Assembly (NCBI RefSeq): GCF_026385475.1
Contig: NZ_JANIDW010000003.1
Span: forward strand, 124,001 to 188,000
Source of the DNA: Bombella saccharophila
GTDB lineage: Bacteria > Pseudomonadota > Alphaproteobacteria > Acetobacterales > Acetobacteraceae
DNA length: 64,000 nt
Reading direction: 5' to 3'
Position 1 is the stretch's first letter, and every line of letters starts with the position of its first letter. The position numbers and the translations under genes are program-made. Below the pieces are notes generated by a model that was given only the letters and a program-made list of their open reading frames with translations, made no database searches and had not been told where the DNA came from. Below, in pieces: positions 8,263 to 17,140 of the stretch.

Positions 8263-9810
8263 TTAATGCACCGCGTTAAGGAGTGTGTCGAACATGGTTT
8301 GCACCATGGAGACGACCTTAGCATTGGCAGAATAAGAGCTCTTTAAGGCAACAACAGCGGCCATCTGGCTATTAACATCCACACCAGAGACACTAGCCAC
8401 TTTGGTGGAGAGCGAGGTTTGAATAGATGTCGCCGTGGTGAGGTCGCTATTGGCCTGACTGATGGTTTGTGCCTGATTAGCTGTTAAAGCTGTGGCGAGC
8501 TGGGTAAGGCTTTGTGCGCCTTCATACCCTGTGGATTGTTGTCCATCAGGTCCTAGGCCAGATGTAGGGGCAATAAGCCCGTTGGTCACAGAGGAAGGCC
8601 CGCTCCCAAAGGCTTGGCTGAGAACAGCATTAGGCTTGAAATTGAAATGCTGAAGGCCGGTAAGGTCCTCTGTTAGGCGTGCAGGGGCTTGGAGGTAGCC
8701 GTCAGACACTGCGATCTTGGAGGAGAGCCCAACAAGACCGTTTGGTGTTGTTTGGGTCGGGTCAGAGGAGAGGTTTTGTGTCGTCCCATTGCTAAAGAGT
8801 GATACGCCAGCGGCATTAAAGCGGTTGATTAAGGTGTAGGAGAAGGAATCCAGCTGCGCTTGCATTTGCGGATAGGTTTGGTCACGCAGTGTAAGATTCG
8901 CCCCTAACGTTCCCCCGGTTAGATGGCTGGTGATGTCTTTCCCAGCGAGCATAATGCCCGGTACACCTTTATCACTACCATCTGTGGCGTGATACATGCT
9001 GGGGCTTAGCGTAGCGCTTTGCGTGGAGAGTGGCCATGTGGAGGTAGGGCCAGTTAATGTCCCATTGGGTAAGCCAAGCTGGTCAGGCCGTGTAGGCAGA
9101 CGTGTACCGTCTTGTGTGGAGACGAGCATGTCTCCATTGGGTTTTTCGGTAAAGGTGACGCCCAATTTGCTTGAGAGACTTTGCATAGCCTCATAGCGTT
9201 TATTTGCAAGGTCTGATGTATCGGCATGGGAAGAGCGTGCCAACATGATTTGCTGGGAGAGCTGGCCGATCGTTGTCAGGTCGGTATTAATGCCTGAGAC
9301 GCTATCCGTCACCGCATCCTGCGCACCTTGGCGTTGTGCTTGATAAACGGAGGAGAGCGTATGGATGTTGCTGACTAATGTTTGGGCAGCAGAGATTACC
9401 GTGTTTTGTGACGCGCTATCTTGCGGAGTGCTAGTGAGCGATACAAACGCGTTCTTAACATTTTGAAGATTGCTGGTGAGCGTGCCAATAGCGGTGGAGC
9501 CGTCCGAGCTTGTTGTTGTCCCTTGCACGGAGGACACAGCCGCTAAAGAGTTGCTCGTAGTTGTGAGCGCTGCGACCTGTGCATTTTGGCGATAAAGCGC
9601 ATCCTGCAACGCTTGAGAGACAACAAGACGATTATTACCAGTGGTCACACCAACGCCCATGCCTGAGACAACTGTGGAAGTCGGGGTAGGAGAGGCTGCC
9701 ACGTAGCCAGGGGTAGAGGCATTCGTGACATTGTTAGATGTTGTAGCGAGTTCGTTTTCAATGGTTTTAAGGCCACTGGAAGCGATATTGAGGGACAGAC
9801 CGAGACTCAT
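8263..9810 (-). CDS. flgK: Hook-associated protein 1 FlgK
   Basis: This 515-residue protein begins with the rod/hook family signature (SLNIASSGLKTIENELATTSNNVTNASTPGY) followed by a Val/Gly/Thr-rich stretch. The C-terminus has the helical segment GVDVNSQMAAVVALKSSYSANAKVVSMVQTMFDTLLNAV typical of FlgK. It is slightly shorter than the roughly 550-residue enterobacterial protein. It forms the first hook-filament junction layer and is a FlgN client. It precedes flgL in the same transcript. The upstream gap (9811-9969) holds two abutting 8-base palindromes and a copy of the TAACCTTRTATA-like motif. Confidence 0.92.
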   Translation of the reverse strand: MSLGLSLNIASSGLKTIENELATTSNNVTNASTPGYVAASPTPTSTVVSGMGVGVTTGNNRLVVSQALQDALYRQNAQVAALTTTSNSLAAVSSVQGTTTSSDGSTAIGTLTSNLQNVKNAFVSLTSTPQDSASQNTVISAAQTLVSNIHTLSSVYQAQRQGAQDAVTDSVSGINTDLTTIGQLSQQIMLARSSHADTSDLANKRYEAMQSLSSKLGVTFTEKPNGDMLVSTQDGTRLPTRPDQLGLPNGTLTGPTSTWPLSTQSATLSPSMYHATDGSDKGVPGIMLAGKDITSHLTGGTLGANLTLRDQTYPQMQAQLDSFSYTLINRFNAAGVSLFSNGTTQNLSSDPTQTTPNGLVGLSSKIAVSDGYLQAPARLTEDLTGLQHFNFKPNAVLSQAFGSGPSSVTNGLIAPTSGLGPDGQQSTGYEGAQSLTQLATALTANQAQTISQANSDLTTATSIQTSLSTKVASVSGVDVNSQMAAVVALKSSYSANAKVVSMVQTMFDTLLNAVH

Positions 9811-9951
9811 GTTCTTTCTCCCAGCTTAATTAAGGCCGGCCAAAGGCCAATAACCATAAGAAGCTTATCAGATTGCTTCATCAAGGCATAACATACGCTT
9901 TGAGGGTTACATGAAGTTAAACGTAAGGAATATATTTTGCTTCATAATCTA

Positions 9952-9965
9952 TTAACCTTGTATAG
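9952..9965. promoter_or_regulatory. TAACCTTGTATA motif before flgK
   Basis: TTAACCTTGTATAG lies in the flgF-flgK gap. Nearly the same string occurs at 15321-15334 before fliF and in related form in several other gaps. The role is unknown; a transcription-factor site or promoter element is possible. Confidence 0.35.
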
Positions 9966-9969
9966 AGTC

Positions 9970-10719
9970 TTATGTTGTGGGTTCGGCAGGGATTTTATCA
10001 ATCGCGTTAAGGCGGCGTGTAAATTCTGTCTGTAAGAGTTGAAAATTCAGGTCATATTCCCGCTGGGTTTTAATCATAGCCGTGGTTTCTTCCACCGCAT
10101 TGACGTTGCTGGATTCCAACATCCCTTGACGAATTTCTTGCGTTGGGACCTTTTGAAGCTCCGTTGTGGGGCGGAAAAGATGATTACCTTCTGCATGGAG
10201 CGTATTAGGATTCTCCACTGTTGCGAGGCCAAGCTTAGAGACAATGCCTTTTTCGGTAGAGATGGTGCCATCAGCCCCAACGCCGAGGGGGAGAATCTGG
10301 TCATCAGCGTTGAGCGTGATAGGGCGGCGTTGGTCATCTAATACGGGATTGCCTGACGAATCGACAATCGTACCGTCCTCACTACGATGCAGCTGGCCAT
10401 TGCGGGTAAGGCGGAGGCCTTGCTGTGTACGGACCACAAAATAACCTGGCCCATTAATTGCAAGGTCCAATGGGTTGCCTGTTTGGCGGAGTTCGCCTTG
10501 GAGGGTATCTAAATAGGTGGAGCGATCTTGGCTATAAGTGAGGACTTTTTCCCCATTGACCAAATCAGACCCATGTTGGCGGGAAAGATAGTCGGAGAAG
10601 AGGACACGATGCTCCTTAAAGCCATCCGTGCTGCTATTGGCTAAGTTATTGGTTGTGACTTCAAGCCCGCGCGTAAGGGCATCAATGCGGGCTAGTGCAA
10701 GGTAGCCGGTTATGTCCAT
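9970..10719 (-). CDS. flgF: Flagellar rod protein FlgF
   Basis: This 249-residue protein has the rod/hook N-terminal motif (LEVTTNNLANSSTDGFKEH), the Gly-rich central turn (NPLDLAINGPGYFVV), LTRNGQL, and the C-terminal helical motif (MLESSNVNAVEETTAMIKTQREYDLNFQLLQ). Its length and single-domain character fit FlgF, a proximal rod subunit. It is divergent from flgG, which starts 282 bases away on the plus strand, so the intervening region probably carries promoters for both. FlgF rather than FlgG is supported by length and by the presence of a clearer FlgG at 11002. Confidence 0.9.
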   Translation of the reverse strand: MDITGYLALARIDALTRGLEVTTNNLANSSTDGFKEHRVLFSDYLSRQHGSDLVNGEKVLTYSQDRSTYLDTLQGELRQTGNPLDLAINGPGYFVVRTQQGLRLTRNGQLHRSEDGTIVDSSGNPVLDDQRRPITLNADDQILPLGVGADGTISTEKGIVSKLGLATVENPNTLHAEGNHLFRPTTELQKVPTQEIRQGMLESSNVNAVEETTAMIKTQREYDLNFQLLQTEFTRRLNAIDKIPAEPTT

Positions 10720-11001
10720 ATTTAAGGGTCCTTAAAGGCCATTTGCGCCATATGGGGGAAGTAATGGCATTAAATGGAGGATTTTGTAAAGCTTATATAT
10801 CAAAAACGCCTTAAAAATGGTTTGGATTGACGTGATTTTGGGAAATTTAATCTTATAAAATAAGGTCAATATAAGGTTTTTTGTAAATTATTCATACAAA
10901 TAACCTTGATAAGTGATGTTGTGGCGGTTTATGAAAGGCGTAGTAATGCGTTTGTTGTGCCTGCCATATGGATGGTGGCAGAATCCTAAGGATGCCCGTT
11001 T
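10720..11001. promoter_or_regulatory. Divergent flgF/flgG intergenic region
   Basis: This AT-rich 282-base gap separates two divergent rod genes, so it must carry both promoters. It contains AAGGTCAATATAAGG near 10862-10876 and ATAACCTTGATAAG at 10900-10913, a member of the recurring motif family. I cannot assign -35/-10 or -24/-12 boxes with confidence. Confidence 0.5.
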
Positions 11002-11790
11002 ATGTTAAGATCACTCGATGTTGCTGCAACAGGGATGCAGGCTCAGTCCACCAATGTGGAGACCATCTCTCACAACATCGCCAATATGACGACCACAGGC
11101 TATAAAAGACGCCGGGCGGAGTTTCAGGACCTTATTTATCAGGACTTGCGCCGGGTCGGGACGATGAGTTCTGACACTGGTTACCGTGTGCCAGCTGGGG
11201 CACAGGTCGGTTTGGGTGTGCGTACTGCTGCTATTTACCGGATTAACGAGCAAGGTAGCTTGGCTCAAACTGGTAATGCGCTAGACCTTGCGGTGGAAGG
11301 GCGTGGTTACTTCCGCATCCTATTGCCTAATGGGGAATATGCCTATACGCGCGACGGGACATTTTCCCTCTCGCAAGATGGGGCGATTGTGACGGCGGAT
11401 GGGTATCCTCTCACACCGAATATTTCGATCCCTAATAACGCGGAAAACATTACCATCGACCAGACAGGGCAGGTGCAATACACGCTCTCTGGTCAGGCGA
11501 ATTCCCAGGTGGCAGGGCAGATTCAGCTTACGACCTTCCAAAATGAGAATGGTCTAGCCGCTATGGGGCAGAACCTCTTTACCGAGACAACATCCTCGGG
11601 GGATCCGATCATCGGTAACCCAGAGACGACCGGTTTTGGAACGATTCGGCAGGGGTTCGTTGAGGAATCTGCTGTGAATGCTGTGACGGAAATTACGGAC
11701 CTAATCACAGCACAACGCGCTTACGAGATGAATAGTAAGAGCATTACCGCCTCTGATGAGATGCTCCAGACCCTAACAAACCTGCGCTAA
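11002..11790 (+). CDS. flgG: Flagellar distal rod protein FlgG
   Basis: The protein has 262 residues, the usual FlgG length. It starts MLRSLDVAATGMQAQSTNVE and carries SHNIANMTTTGYKRRRAEFQDLIYQ, GNALDLAVEGRGYFRI, YTRDGTFSLSQDG, and a C-terminus with QGFVEESAVNAVTEITDLI and AQRAYEMNSKSITASDEM. These are diagnostic of FlgG, which forms the distal rod as far as the hook. It is followed by flgA (12-base gap) and flgH, the common alphaproteobacterial flgG-flgA-flgH order for rod and P/L ring assembly. Confidence 0.96.
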   Translation: MLRSLDVAATGMQAQSTNVETISHNIANMTTTGYKRRRAEFQDLIYQDLRRVGTMSSDTGYRVPAGAQVGLGVRTAAIYRINEQGSLAQTGNALDLAVEGRGYFRILLPNGEYAYTRDGTFSLSQDGAIVTADGYPLTPNISIPNNAENITIDQTGQVQYTLSGQANSQVAGQIQLTTFQNENGLAAMGQNLFTETTSSGDPIIGNPETTGFGTIRQGFVEESAVNAVTEITDLITAQRAYEMNSKSITASDEMLQTLTNLR

Positions 11791-11802
11791 GAGCGGGGGC
11801 AT

Positions 11803-12852
11803 ATGCAAGCTCTTTGTAAGCTGACAATGGGTAGAGTGAAGGCGTTTAGCGTTTGTGCGTGCGTGAGTGTTGGCTTGTTATGGTCGCAGCACGTGGTTGC
11901 GGCAACATTGCGCCCTTCTGGGGTTGTGCATGGGGCATCGGTTTATCTTTCTGATGTTTTTGAGGGGCTAGAAAGCGGGCAAGATCGCCTTCTTGGTCCA
12001 GCTCCTGCGCCTGGTAAGGCTGTTACGATTGGTGGAAGCCAGCTCATCGCCTTGGCTGATCAATATGGTGTGGATTGGGATGATCAATCCTCTTCTGCTA
12101 GCTTGACCCTCACACGTGCTGGGCATGTGTTAGGGCGTGATGATTTTGTAGCGTTAGTGCGCAAGATGGTCGCTCAGGATGAGGGGGCAAGCAGTGTGGT
12201 GGTGGAGATCACCAGCTTCACCCCTGTTATTGTAGAGGAAGGGCAGGCCGACCCTGTTATTCTTTCTAATTTGGAATGGGACCATAAAACAGGCCGCTTT
12301 ACAGCCCTTGTCCAGCCAACTCATCCTTCTGGTACAGCAGGGGCAGATAGCTTTACGCTGCGTGGAACCATCCGCCCTGTGCAACCTGTTATGGTGTATG
12401 ATCATGCTTTGGCAGCAGGTCATATCATTCAGCAAGATGATATGCGAATAGACCCAGCTTTTACTGGGACTATACCGCCGTTAGCACGCTCTTTGCCAGA
12501 GCCAGAGAAGATGGTTGGTATGGCGCTGGTGCGGACAGTTGCTGCGGGCCAACCTGTCGAAGCTACAGACTTGCGACGTGCCATCCTTGTCCATCGCGGA
12601 GACCCTGTCTTGTTGAGCTACAACAGCACGGGCATTCGTCTCACCGCGACAGGCCGTGCGTTAGAAGACGGGGGGAGTGGGCAATTTGTCCATGCGCTTA
12701 ATCTGGGTAGTCGCATGATTCTGATTGGCCGGGTCAGTGCCTCGGGCGAGATTCGTGTTGATGCGTCCTCTACAGCGATTCCTCCTGATTCGGAAGAAGC
12801 GCGTAGGCTGGGGATCAACACCATGATGCTTGATGGAGGAAGCCGCCCATGA
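11803..12852 (+). CDS. flgA: P-ring assembly chaperone FlgA
   Basis: This is a 349-residue exported protein. An N-terminal signal peptide (hydrophobic stretch about 16-32, cleavage near VVAA) leads into a periplasmic region. The C-terminal third is a SAF-like domain (DHALAAGHIIQQDDMRI, VGMALVRTVAAGQPVEATDLRR, VHRGDPVLLSYNSTGIRLTATGRAL) ending in the typical FlgA pattern around RVSASGEI. FlgA assists FlgI to assemble the P ring. The stop overlaps the flgH start (ATGA), so they are translationally coupled. Confidence 0.9.
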   Translation: MQALCKLTMGRVKAFSVCACVSVGLLWSQHVVAATLRPSGVVHGASVYLSDVFEGLESGQDRLLGPAPAPGKAVTIGGSQLIALADQYGVDWDDQSSSASLTLTRAGHVLGRDDFVALVRKMVAQDEGASSVVVEITSFTPVIVEEGQADPVILSNLEWDHKTGRFTALVQPTHPSGTAGADSFTLRGTIRPVQPVMVYDHALAAGHIIQQDDMRIDPAFTGTIPPLARSLPEPEKMVGMALVRTVAAGQPVEATDLRRAILVHRGDPVLLSYNSTGIRLTATGRALEDGGSGQFVHALNLGSRMILIGRVSASGEIRVDASSTAIPPDSEEARRLGINTMMLDGGSRP

Positions 12853-13601
12853 TGTCCTTATGGTCAAAGCGGGCATGGCTGCGCGTGGGTGTGGTACCCG
12901 GCCTTTTAGTGGGGCTGAGTGGGTGTTTAGGGGTCAGTGGGATGAGCGAGATGGGTCATCTCCCCCGTATGACGCGGACAGCTGACCCCACGCAAGCCCC
13001 CGATTATCGGCCGATTACCATGCCTAGCCCGCCGCTTCAGGCCCCGCCGACGGAGGTAGGCAGTTTATGGCGGCCGGGGAGCCGTGCCTTCTTTAAAGAT
13101 CAACGTGCTGCCCAAGCGGGTGATTTGCTGACGATCAAGATTCAAGTAGCTGATACAGCTAATGTGACGAACAACACGACGGCTTCAGGCAGTGCATCAG
13201 AGGTTTTTGGGATCCCGAGCTTATTTGGCTTTAAAGGCAAGGCGTTATCTCATCTGACGAGTGCTGATGCGCTGGATACGAGCAGCTCTAGCGCGAATAC
13301 TGGGGCGGGGACCATCCGGCGTATTGATACTGTGACCATCACCTTAGCGGGTGTTATCACGCAGGTTCTGCCGAATGGTAATTTTGTCGTTGTAGCTCGC
13401 CAAGAAGTCCGCGTGAATGGTGAGCTAAGGCAGATTATGGTGAGCGGCGTTGTCCGACCACAGGATATCTCTGAAGATAATGTCGTCACGCATGATCGCA
13501 TTGCCGAGGCGCGCATCTCTTACGGCGGGCGTGGTCAGCTCTCGCAATATCAACAGCCGCGCTATGGGCAGAAAGTCCTAGAGAATGTTCTGCCATTTTA
13601 A
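12849..13601 (+). CDS. flgH: Flagellar L-ring lipoprotein FlgH
   Basis: This 250-residue protein has a lipoprotein signal with lipobox LSGC (Cys near residue 26) and the FlgH pattern: GSLWRPGSRAFFKDQRA, AGDLLTIKIQVADTANVTN, then ITQVLPNGNFVVVARQEV and VNGELRQIMVSGVVRPQDIS. FlgH forms the outer-membrane L ring around the rod. It overlaps flgA and is followed by a 168-base gap before the bactofilin-like gene, which may have its own promoter. Confidence 0.95.
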   Translation: MMSLWSKRAWLRVGVVPGLLVGLSGCLGVSGMSEMGHLPRMTRTADPTQAPDYRPITMPSPPLQAPPTEVGSLWRPGSRAFFKDQRAAQAGDLLTIKIQVADTANVTNNTTASGSASEVFGIPSLFGFKGKALSHLTSADALDTSSSSANTGAGTIRRIDTVTITLAGVITQVLPNGNFVVVARQEVRVNGELRQIMVSGVVRPQDISEDNVVTHDRIAEARISYGGRGQLSQYQQPRYGQKVLENVLPF

Positions 13602-13630
13602 GGGTTAAAAGGATATTTTTAAGATTTATT

Positions 13631-13642
13631 CCTTATATAAGG
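13631..13642. promoter_or_regulatory. CCTTATATAAGG palindrome
   Basis: A perfect 12-base palindrome between flgH and the bactofilin-like gene, directly followed by GGCTTAAAT. It belongs to the recurring CCTTRTATA motif family seen in other gaps. Confidence 0.4.
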
Positions 13643-13769
13643 CTTAAATATTGTGGTATTGGCTTTCATGTCATAAATATGCCTTTGTTAGGCGGGTGGC
13701 ATAGGGTTTAGGAATTTTTGACCATTCTGTCACCATGTAGAGTGGGATGTGGGTAAGGGGAGAGAGTGA

Positions 13770-14288
13770 ATGTCTGAAACAAAGCAACATGAAGGATTTA
13801 TTCCCGCAGGGCTTGTTGTAAAGAATGTGCAGGGTGTGGTGGAAGGCAGCCTGTATATTGCTGGTGATGTGGAGCAAGCAGAATTAGAGGCTGGCCATTT
13901 GTGCATCACGGAGGAAGGCACTCTCAAAGATGGGCATATTGAGGCGCGTTCTGTTGCGATTGATGGTTACGTAACAGGGGTGACCTTTACAACGCCTCGG
14001 CTGACAGCGGGTGCAGGGGCGCGTATCTCAGATTGTGTGATTGAGATGGGTAATCCAACGGGTTGTGCCATCCATGAAGATGCAAGTTTTGAGGGGGATG
14101 TAAGGATCTCTGTGTCCCGTAACGGGAAGGCACGTCAGAAAAATGCAGAGGAGACATCACGGAGTGTGCCGCATGAAGATGCACATATTGTGATCCCTGG
14201 TGATGATGAGCTTGATCCTCATTGGGCGGCTAAAACGCCTGATATTACCGAGGCGGAACAAGACGCCGAGATACCGTTGGGGGGCTAA
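13770..14288 (+). CDS. Bactofilin-like protein
   Basis: The 172-residue protein has a central region (about 15-115) of short beta-helix-like repeats: VVEGSLYIAGDVEQAELEAG, TLKDGHIEARSVAIDGYVTG, TPRLTAGAGARISDCVIE, DASFEGDVRIS. This spacing of Gly and Val/Ile is the bactofilin (polymer-forming cytoskeletal) pattern. Both tails are hydrophilic and disordered; the C-terminal one is acidic. It lies between flgH and a MotE-like gene and overlaps the latter by one base (TAATG). Some bactofilins are linked to flagellar assembly, so a scaffolding role is possible but not shown by the sequence. Confidence 0.65.
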   Translation: MSETKQHEGFIPAGLVVKNVQGVVEGSLYIAGDVEQAELEAGHLCITEEGTLKDGHIEARSVAIDGYVTGVTFTTPRLTAGAGARISDCVIEMGNPTGCAIHEDASFEGDVRISVSRNGKARQKNAEETSRSVPHEDAHIVIPGDDELDPHWAAKTPDITEAEQDAEIPLGG

Positions 14289-14899
14289 TGGCGGGTGCAT
14301 GCTTTAAGCAATCCCGGTGGCTGCGTTACTATAGTGGCGTTATTGCGCTGCTATGGTGTGTAGGCGTTTTATGGGTCTCTCCTGTTCAGGCAGAGGACGA
14401 CGGGCTGCCCAGTAATGATGCCGAGCAACAAATGCAGGAGCAGCAGCGTATTTTTGCTGCAGCCCGTAAGGCGCTAGAGCTGCGCTTGCATGTGTTGAGC
14501 CAGTCTAAGGCTGCTTTTTCTGAGACGGTGGATAATCATAAGCTCGTCCCTAAAGAGGCAGCGGCGCGTTTAGTGGGTATTTATGAGGTGATGCGCCCTG
14601 GGGAAGCTGCAGCAGTATTTAATGTGATGGACCCACATGTGCTTATAGCCATCGCAGCGTCTATGAACACACGTAAGCTTTCAGCGATTATGGCGCATAT
14701 GACGCCAGACCGCGTGAATCTTGTGTCTCAATATTTAGTAGGTGTGCGGCATTTTCATCACCCTGCTCTTAACATTCCTGCTGTGGCGGAGGGGGCATCA
14801 CCGCCCGGCCAAGAAGGGGCTGTGGGAGCAGAATCGTTAGAACGAGTGCATTATGAAGCTGTGCCGCAACGTGGGCCGCTTTTACCATCGCGGCAATAA
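14288..14899 (+). CDS. MotE-like protein (MgtE N-domain fold), copy 1
   Basis: The 203-residue protein has an N-terminal signal or membrane segment (about 12-35), a Gln/Glu/Ala-rich helical region, and a domain at about 95-155 matching the MotE/MgtE-N pattern (AARLVGIYEVMRPGEAAAVFNVMDPHVLIAIAASMNTRKLSAIMAHMTPDRV, in overlapping parts). MotE proteins in alphaproteobacteria are periplasmic helpers of flagellar motor components. A longer paralogue lies at 51418. It starts on the stop codon of the preceding gene, so the two are coupled. Confidence 0.7.
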   Translation: MAGACFKQSRWLRYYSGVIALLWCVGVLWVSPVQAEDDGLPSNDAEQQMQEQQRIFAAARKALELRLHVLSQSKAAFSETVDNHKLVPKEAAARLVGIYEVMRPGEAAAVFNVMDPHVLIAIAASMNTRKLSAIMAHMTPDRVNLVSQYLVGVRHFHHPALNIPAVAEGASPPGQEGAVGAESLERVHYEAVPQRGPLLPSRQ

Positions 14900-14909
14900 T
14901 GAGGGGATA

Positions 14910-15293
14910 ATGATAGAGAAGCGAATCATGGGGCGGTCTTGTTCATTATCACGCTCGTGGCAGGCAGTGTGGTTGCTTATGCCCCTTTTAACTGGGCTTA
15001 GTGCATGTGCGCCCGATTATCTGGCCAGTAAGGTGACAGGCCGGCAATGTCAGGCAGGTTATTTAGAGGAGGGTGAAGATTGGTGCGCCCCACCAGAGCG
15101 TACGCCCCCTCCGCAGCCTTATTGCACACAAAGTTGGAATGGCGTGGATTGTTGGGCACGGCCAGAATTAACCCCGAATATGGCTCATGAAGCCTATGAA
15201 GGCCCACGTGGTTTAACACCGGAACAGAACGCGAACCGTCTTATGATGCCGGTAAAGAAAGTGCCGCCGAGCAATCAATATTTTACCCCATGA
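14910..15293 (+). CDS. Small hypothetical lipoprotein
   Basis: This protein of about 127 residues begins at ATG 14910 after a GAGGGG ribosome site; an upstream in-frame ATG at 14853 has no such site. The N-terminus is a signal peptide ending in the lipobox-like LTGLSAC, followed by a mature part rich in Pro, Tyr and Cys (five further cysteines) and Trp. I do not recognise the family. Its place at the end of the flgG-flgA-flgH-MotE block suggests an outer-membrane or envelope role connected to the basal body, but this is only context. Confidence 0.6.
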   Translation: MIEKRIMGRSCSLSRSWQAVWLLMPLLTGLSACAPDYLASKVTGRQCQAGYLEEGEDWCAPPERTPPPQPYCTQSWNGVDCWARPELTPNMAHEAYEGPRGLTPEQNANRLMMPVKKVPPSNQYFTP

Positions 15294-15320
15294 TATTTGG
15301 GATAAAAGAAGCACCAATCA

Positions 15321-15334
15321 TTAACCTTATATAG
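15321..15334. promoter_or_regulatory. TAACCTTATATA motif before fliF
   Basis: TTAACCTTATATAG lies in the 177-base gap before fliF and differs from the copy before flgK (9952-9965) at one position. It may mark the fliF operon promoter or an operator. Confidence 0.35.
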
Positions 15335-15470
15335 GCTTTACATGTGGTCTTCATGAAGGCTATTTATGAGGTTCAAGGCATGTTTTGCCATGATTGTGAT
15401 GGCCTATATGGTAAATCCGGTGGCGGGATTGCTGCTTCCGGCATGAGAGAAGCAGGTAGATACCCATTAT

Positions 15471-17129
15471 ATGCAGTTGAATAAGCTTCGTTTGCCGCAG
15501 ATTATAGAAGGGTTGAAGAGCCTTGGCCGGGTAAGGCTTATTGCTCTGGGTATTGTTGGTACGCTTTTGCTTTTGTCTTTAGGAGTCATCGCTTTTCATA
15601 ATCGTACGGCCCCTATGTCCCTTCTTTATGGGGACCTAGAGCTTAATGAAGCTGCCGAAATGGTGGATGATCTTGCCAAAGCGCATATCCCTACTAATAC
15701 GGGGCCGGATGGCCGTACCTTGTATGTCCCCACCGATAAAGTTGCAGAAGCGCGTCTTTTATTAGCAAAGGCGGGGCTGCCCGGTGGAGGGATTGTTGGT
15801 TATGAGCTGTTTGATAAAAGCGGCACGTTAACGAGCACACAATTCGAGCAAGGGATCGACGAGACACGCGCTTTAGAAGGTGAGTTAGAGCGTTCTATTC
15901 GTCTTATTCATGGTGTGCGGAATGTGCGTGTGCATCTTGTTCTGCCTCATCGTGATCTGTTCTCTACAGAGACCAACCCATCGCAAGCGAGTGTGATTTT
16001 GGATGTTGGACGTACTGGAGCGGTGTCGGAAGATGCCATCTCTGCGATCCAAAATCTTGTCTCTGCAGCAGTGCCGGGGTTGAAGGCGCATGGTATTTCC
16101 ATCGTGGATACGCGGGGGGATGTTCTAGCGCGCCCTGGGGACCCAGATAGTCTTGCAGGGCAAGAATCGTCTTTAGAGAAGCAACGCCATGCTGAAGAGC
16201 AGCGGCTTGCTCAAGCTGTGGAGGATATTCTTACCCCTACATTAGGTATGGGCCATGTGCGGGCACGTGCGGCTGTGACGATGAATACGGACCTCATCCA
16301 TGAGACCGATGAATCGTACGATCCTAATGAGCAAGTGTTACGCTCCCAAAGCACGAGTACGGATAAGAGTGCCAATACGGAGGCGAATCAGAACACCAGC
16401 GTTGGCAATAACCTCCCTAATGCAAATGCAGGGCAGAATAACCGGACAGGCTCCAGCGAGGAGCGGACGGATGAGACGAATAATTACGAAATTGGCAAGC
16501 GGACGCGCGTTATCAATCAGACACGCCCACGTGTGTCGCGGATTAGTCTTGCTGTGCTGGTGGATGGGACTGTCACGGCTGATAAAAATGGTAAATCATC
16601 CTGGAAGCCCTTGGATGAAGCTGAGGTTAAACGCCTGACTCAATTGGTGCAAACAACCATTGGGTATGACAAGACACGCGGTGATGAGGTTAATGTCGTG
16701 TCTATGCCATTCCGTGTGGATGGCGGGATGGACCTACCGCATGAGGCAACACCATTCTTTACCAGAGAGATGATGATTTATCTGGCGGAGTGGATTGTTC
16801 CGATTCTCCTACTTCTGGGGGCGGCGGCGATGTTGCTTGGTCCTATTTTACGTAAAGCACGTAAAGGGACCGAGACAGAAGGCCAGACAGGCAGTGCTGG
16901 TGTTGGAGCTGCTGAAGTCAGTGCTGATAACGCAGAGGCGAGCAGTACGACACAGGATGCCGCTAGCCGTAGTGACCGTATTAGCGTTGATGGCGTGGAA
17001 GGGGAGATGCGTCGCGAATCGCTGGCTCGTGTCCTGCGGCGTGTTGAAGATAACCCCGATGATGCAGTGGCTGTGATCCGTAATTGGTTGGCCGAGCCAG
17101 AGCCGGCCAAACCAGCGGCTGAAAGCTAA
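15471..17129 (+). CDS. fliF: Flagellar MS-ring protein FliF
   Basis: This 552-residue protein has two membrane segments (about 24-45 and 437-457) bracketing a large periplasmic region with the ring-building motifs: APMSLLYGDLELNEAAEMV, VPTDKVAEARLLLAKAGLPGG, GVRNVRVHLVLPHRDLF and RVINQTRPRVSRISLAVLVDG. The cytoplasmic C-terminus (NPDDAVAVIRNWL) is the FliG-binding tail. FliF forms the MS ring, the base of the motor and housing of the export gate. It heads the fliF-G-H-N-O-P operon. Confidence 0.97.
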   Translation: MQLNKLRLPQIIEGLKSLGRVRLIALGIVGTLLLLSLGVIAFHNRTAPMSLLYGDLELNEAAEMVDDLAKAHIPTNTGPDGRTLYVPTDKVAEARLLLAKAGLPGGGIVGYELFDKSGTLTSTQFEQGIDETRALEGELERSIRLIHGVRNVRVHLVLPHRDLFSTETNPSQASVILDVGRTGAVSEDAISAIQNLVSAAVPGLKAHGISIVDTRGDVLARPGDPDSLAGQESSLEKQRHAEEQRLAQAVEDILTPTLGMGHVRARAAVTMNTDLIHETDESYDPNEQVLRSQSTSTDKSANTEANQNTSVGNNLPNANAGQNNRTGSSEERTDETNNYEIGKRTRVINQTRPRVSRISLAVLVDGTVTADKNGKSSWKPLDEAEVKRLTQLVQTTIGYDKTRGDEVNVVSMPFRVDGGMDLPHEATPFFTREMMIYLAEWIVPILLLLGAAAMLLGPILRKARKGTETEGQTGSAGVGAAEVSADNAEASSTTQDAASRSDRISVDGVEGEMRRESLARVLRRVEDNPDDAVAVIRNWLAEPEPAKPAAES

Positions 17130-17140
17130 GGAGGGCTACC

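Noticed and set aside
9826-9841. TTAATTAA directly followed by GGCCGGCC, two rare 8-base palindromes resembling cloning sites.
   Set aside because: The flanking sequence is ordinary intergenic DNA of the island with no vector sequence, so this is probably chance.
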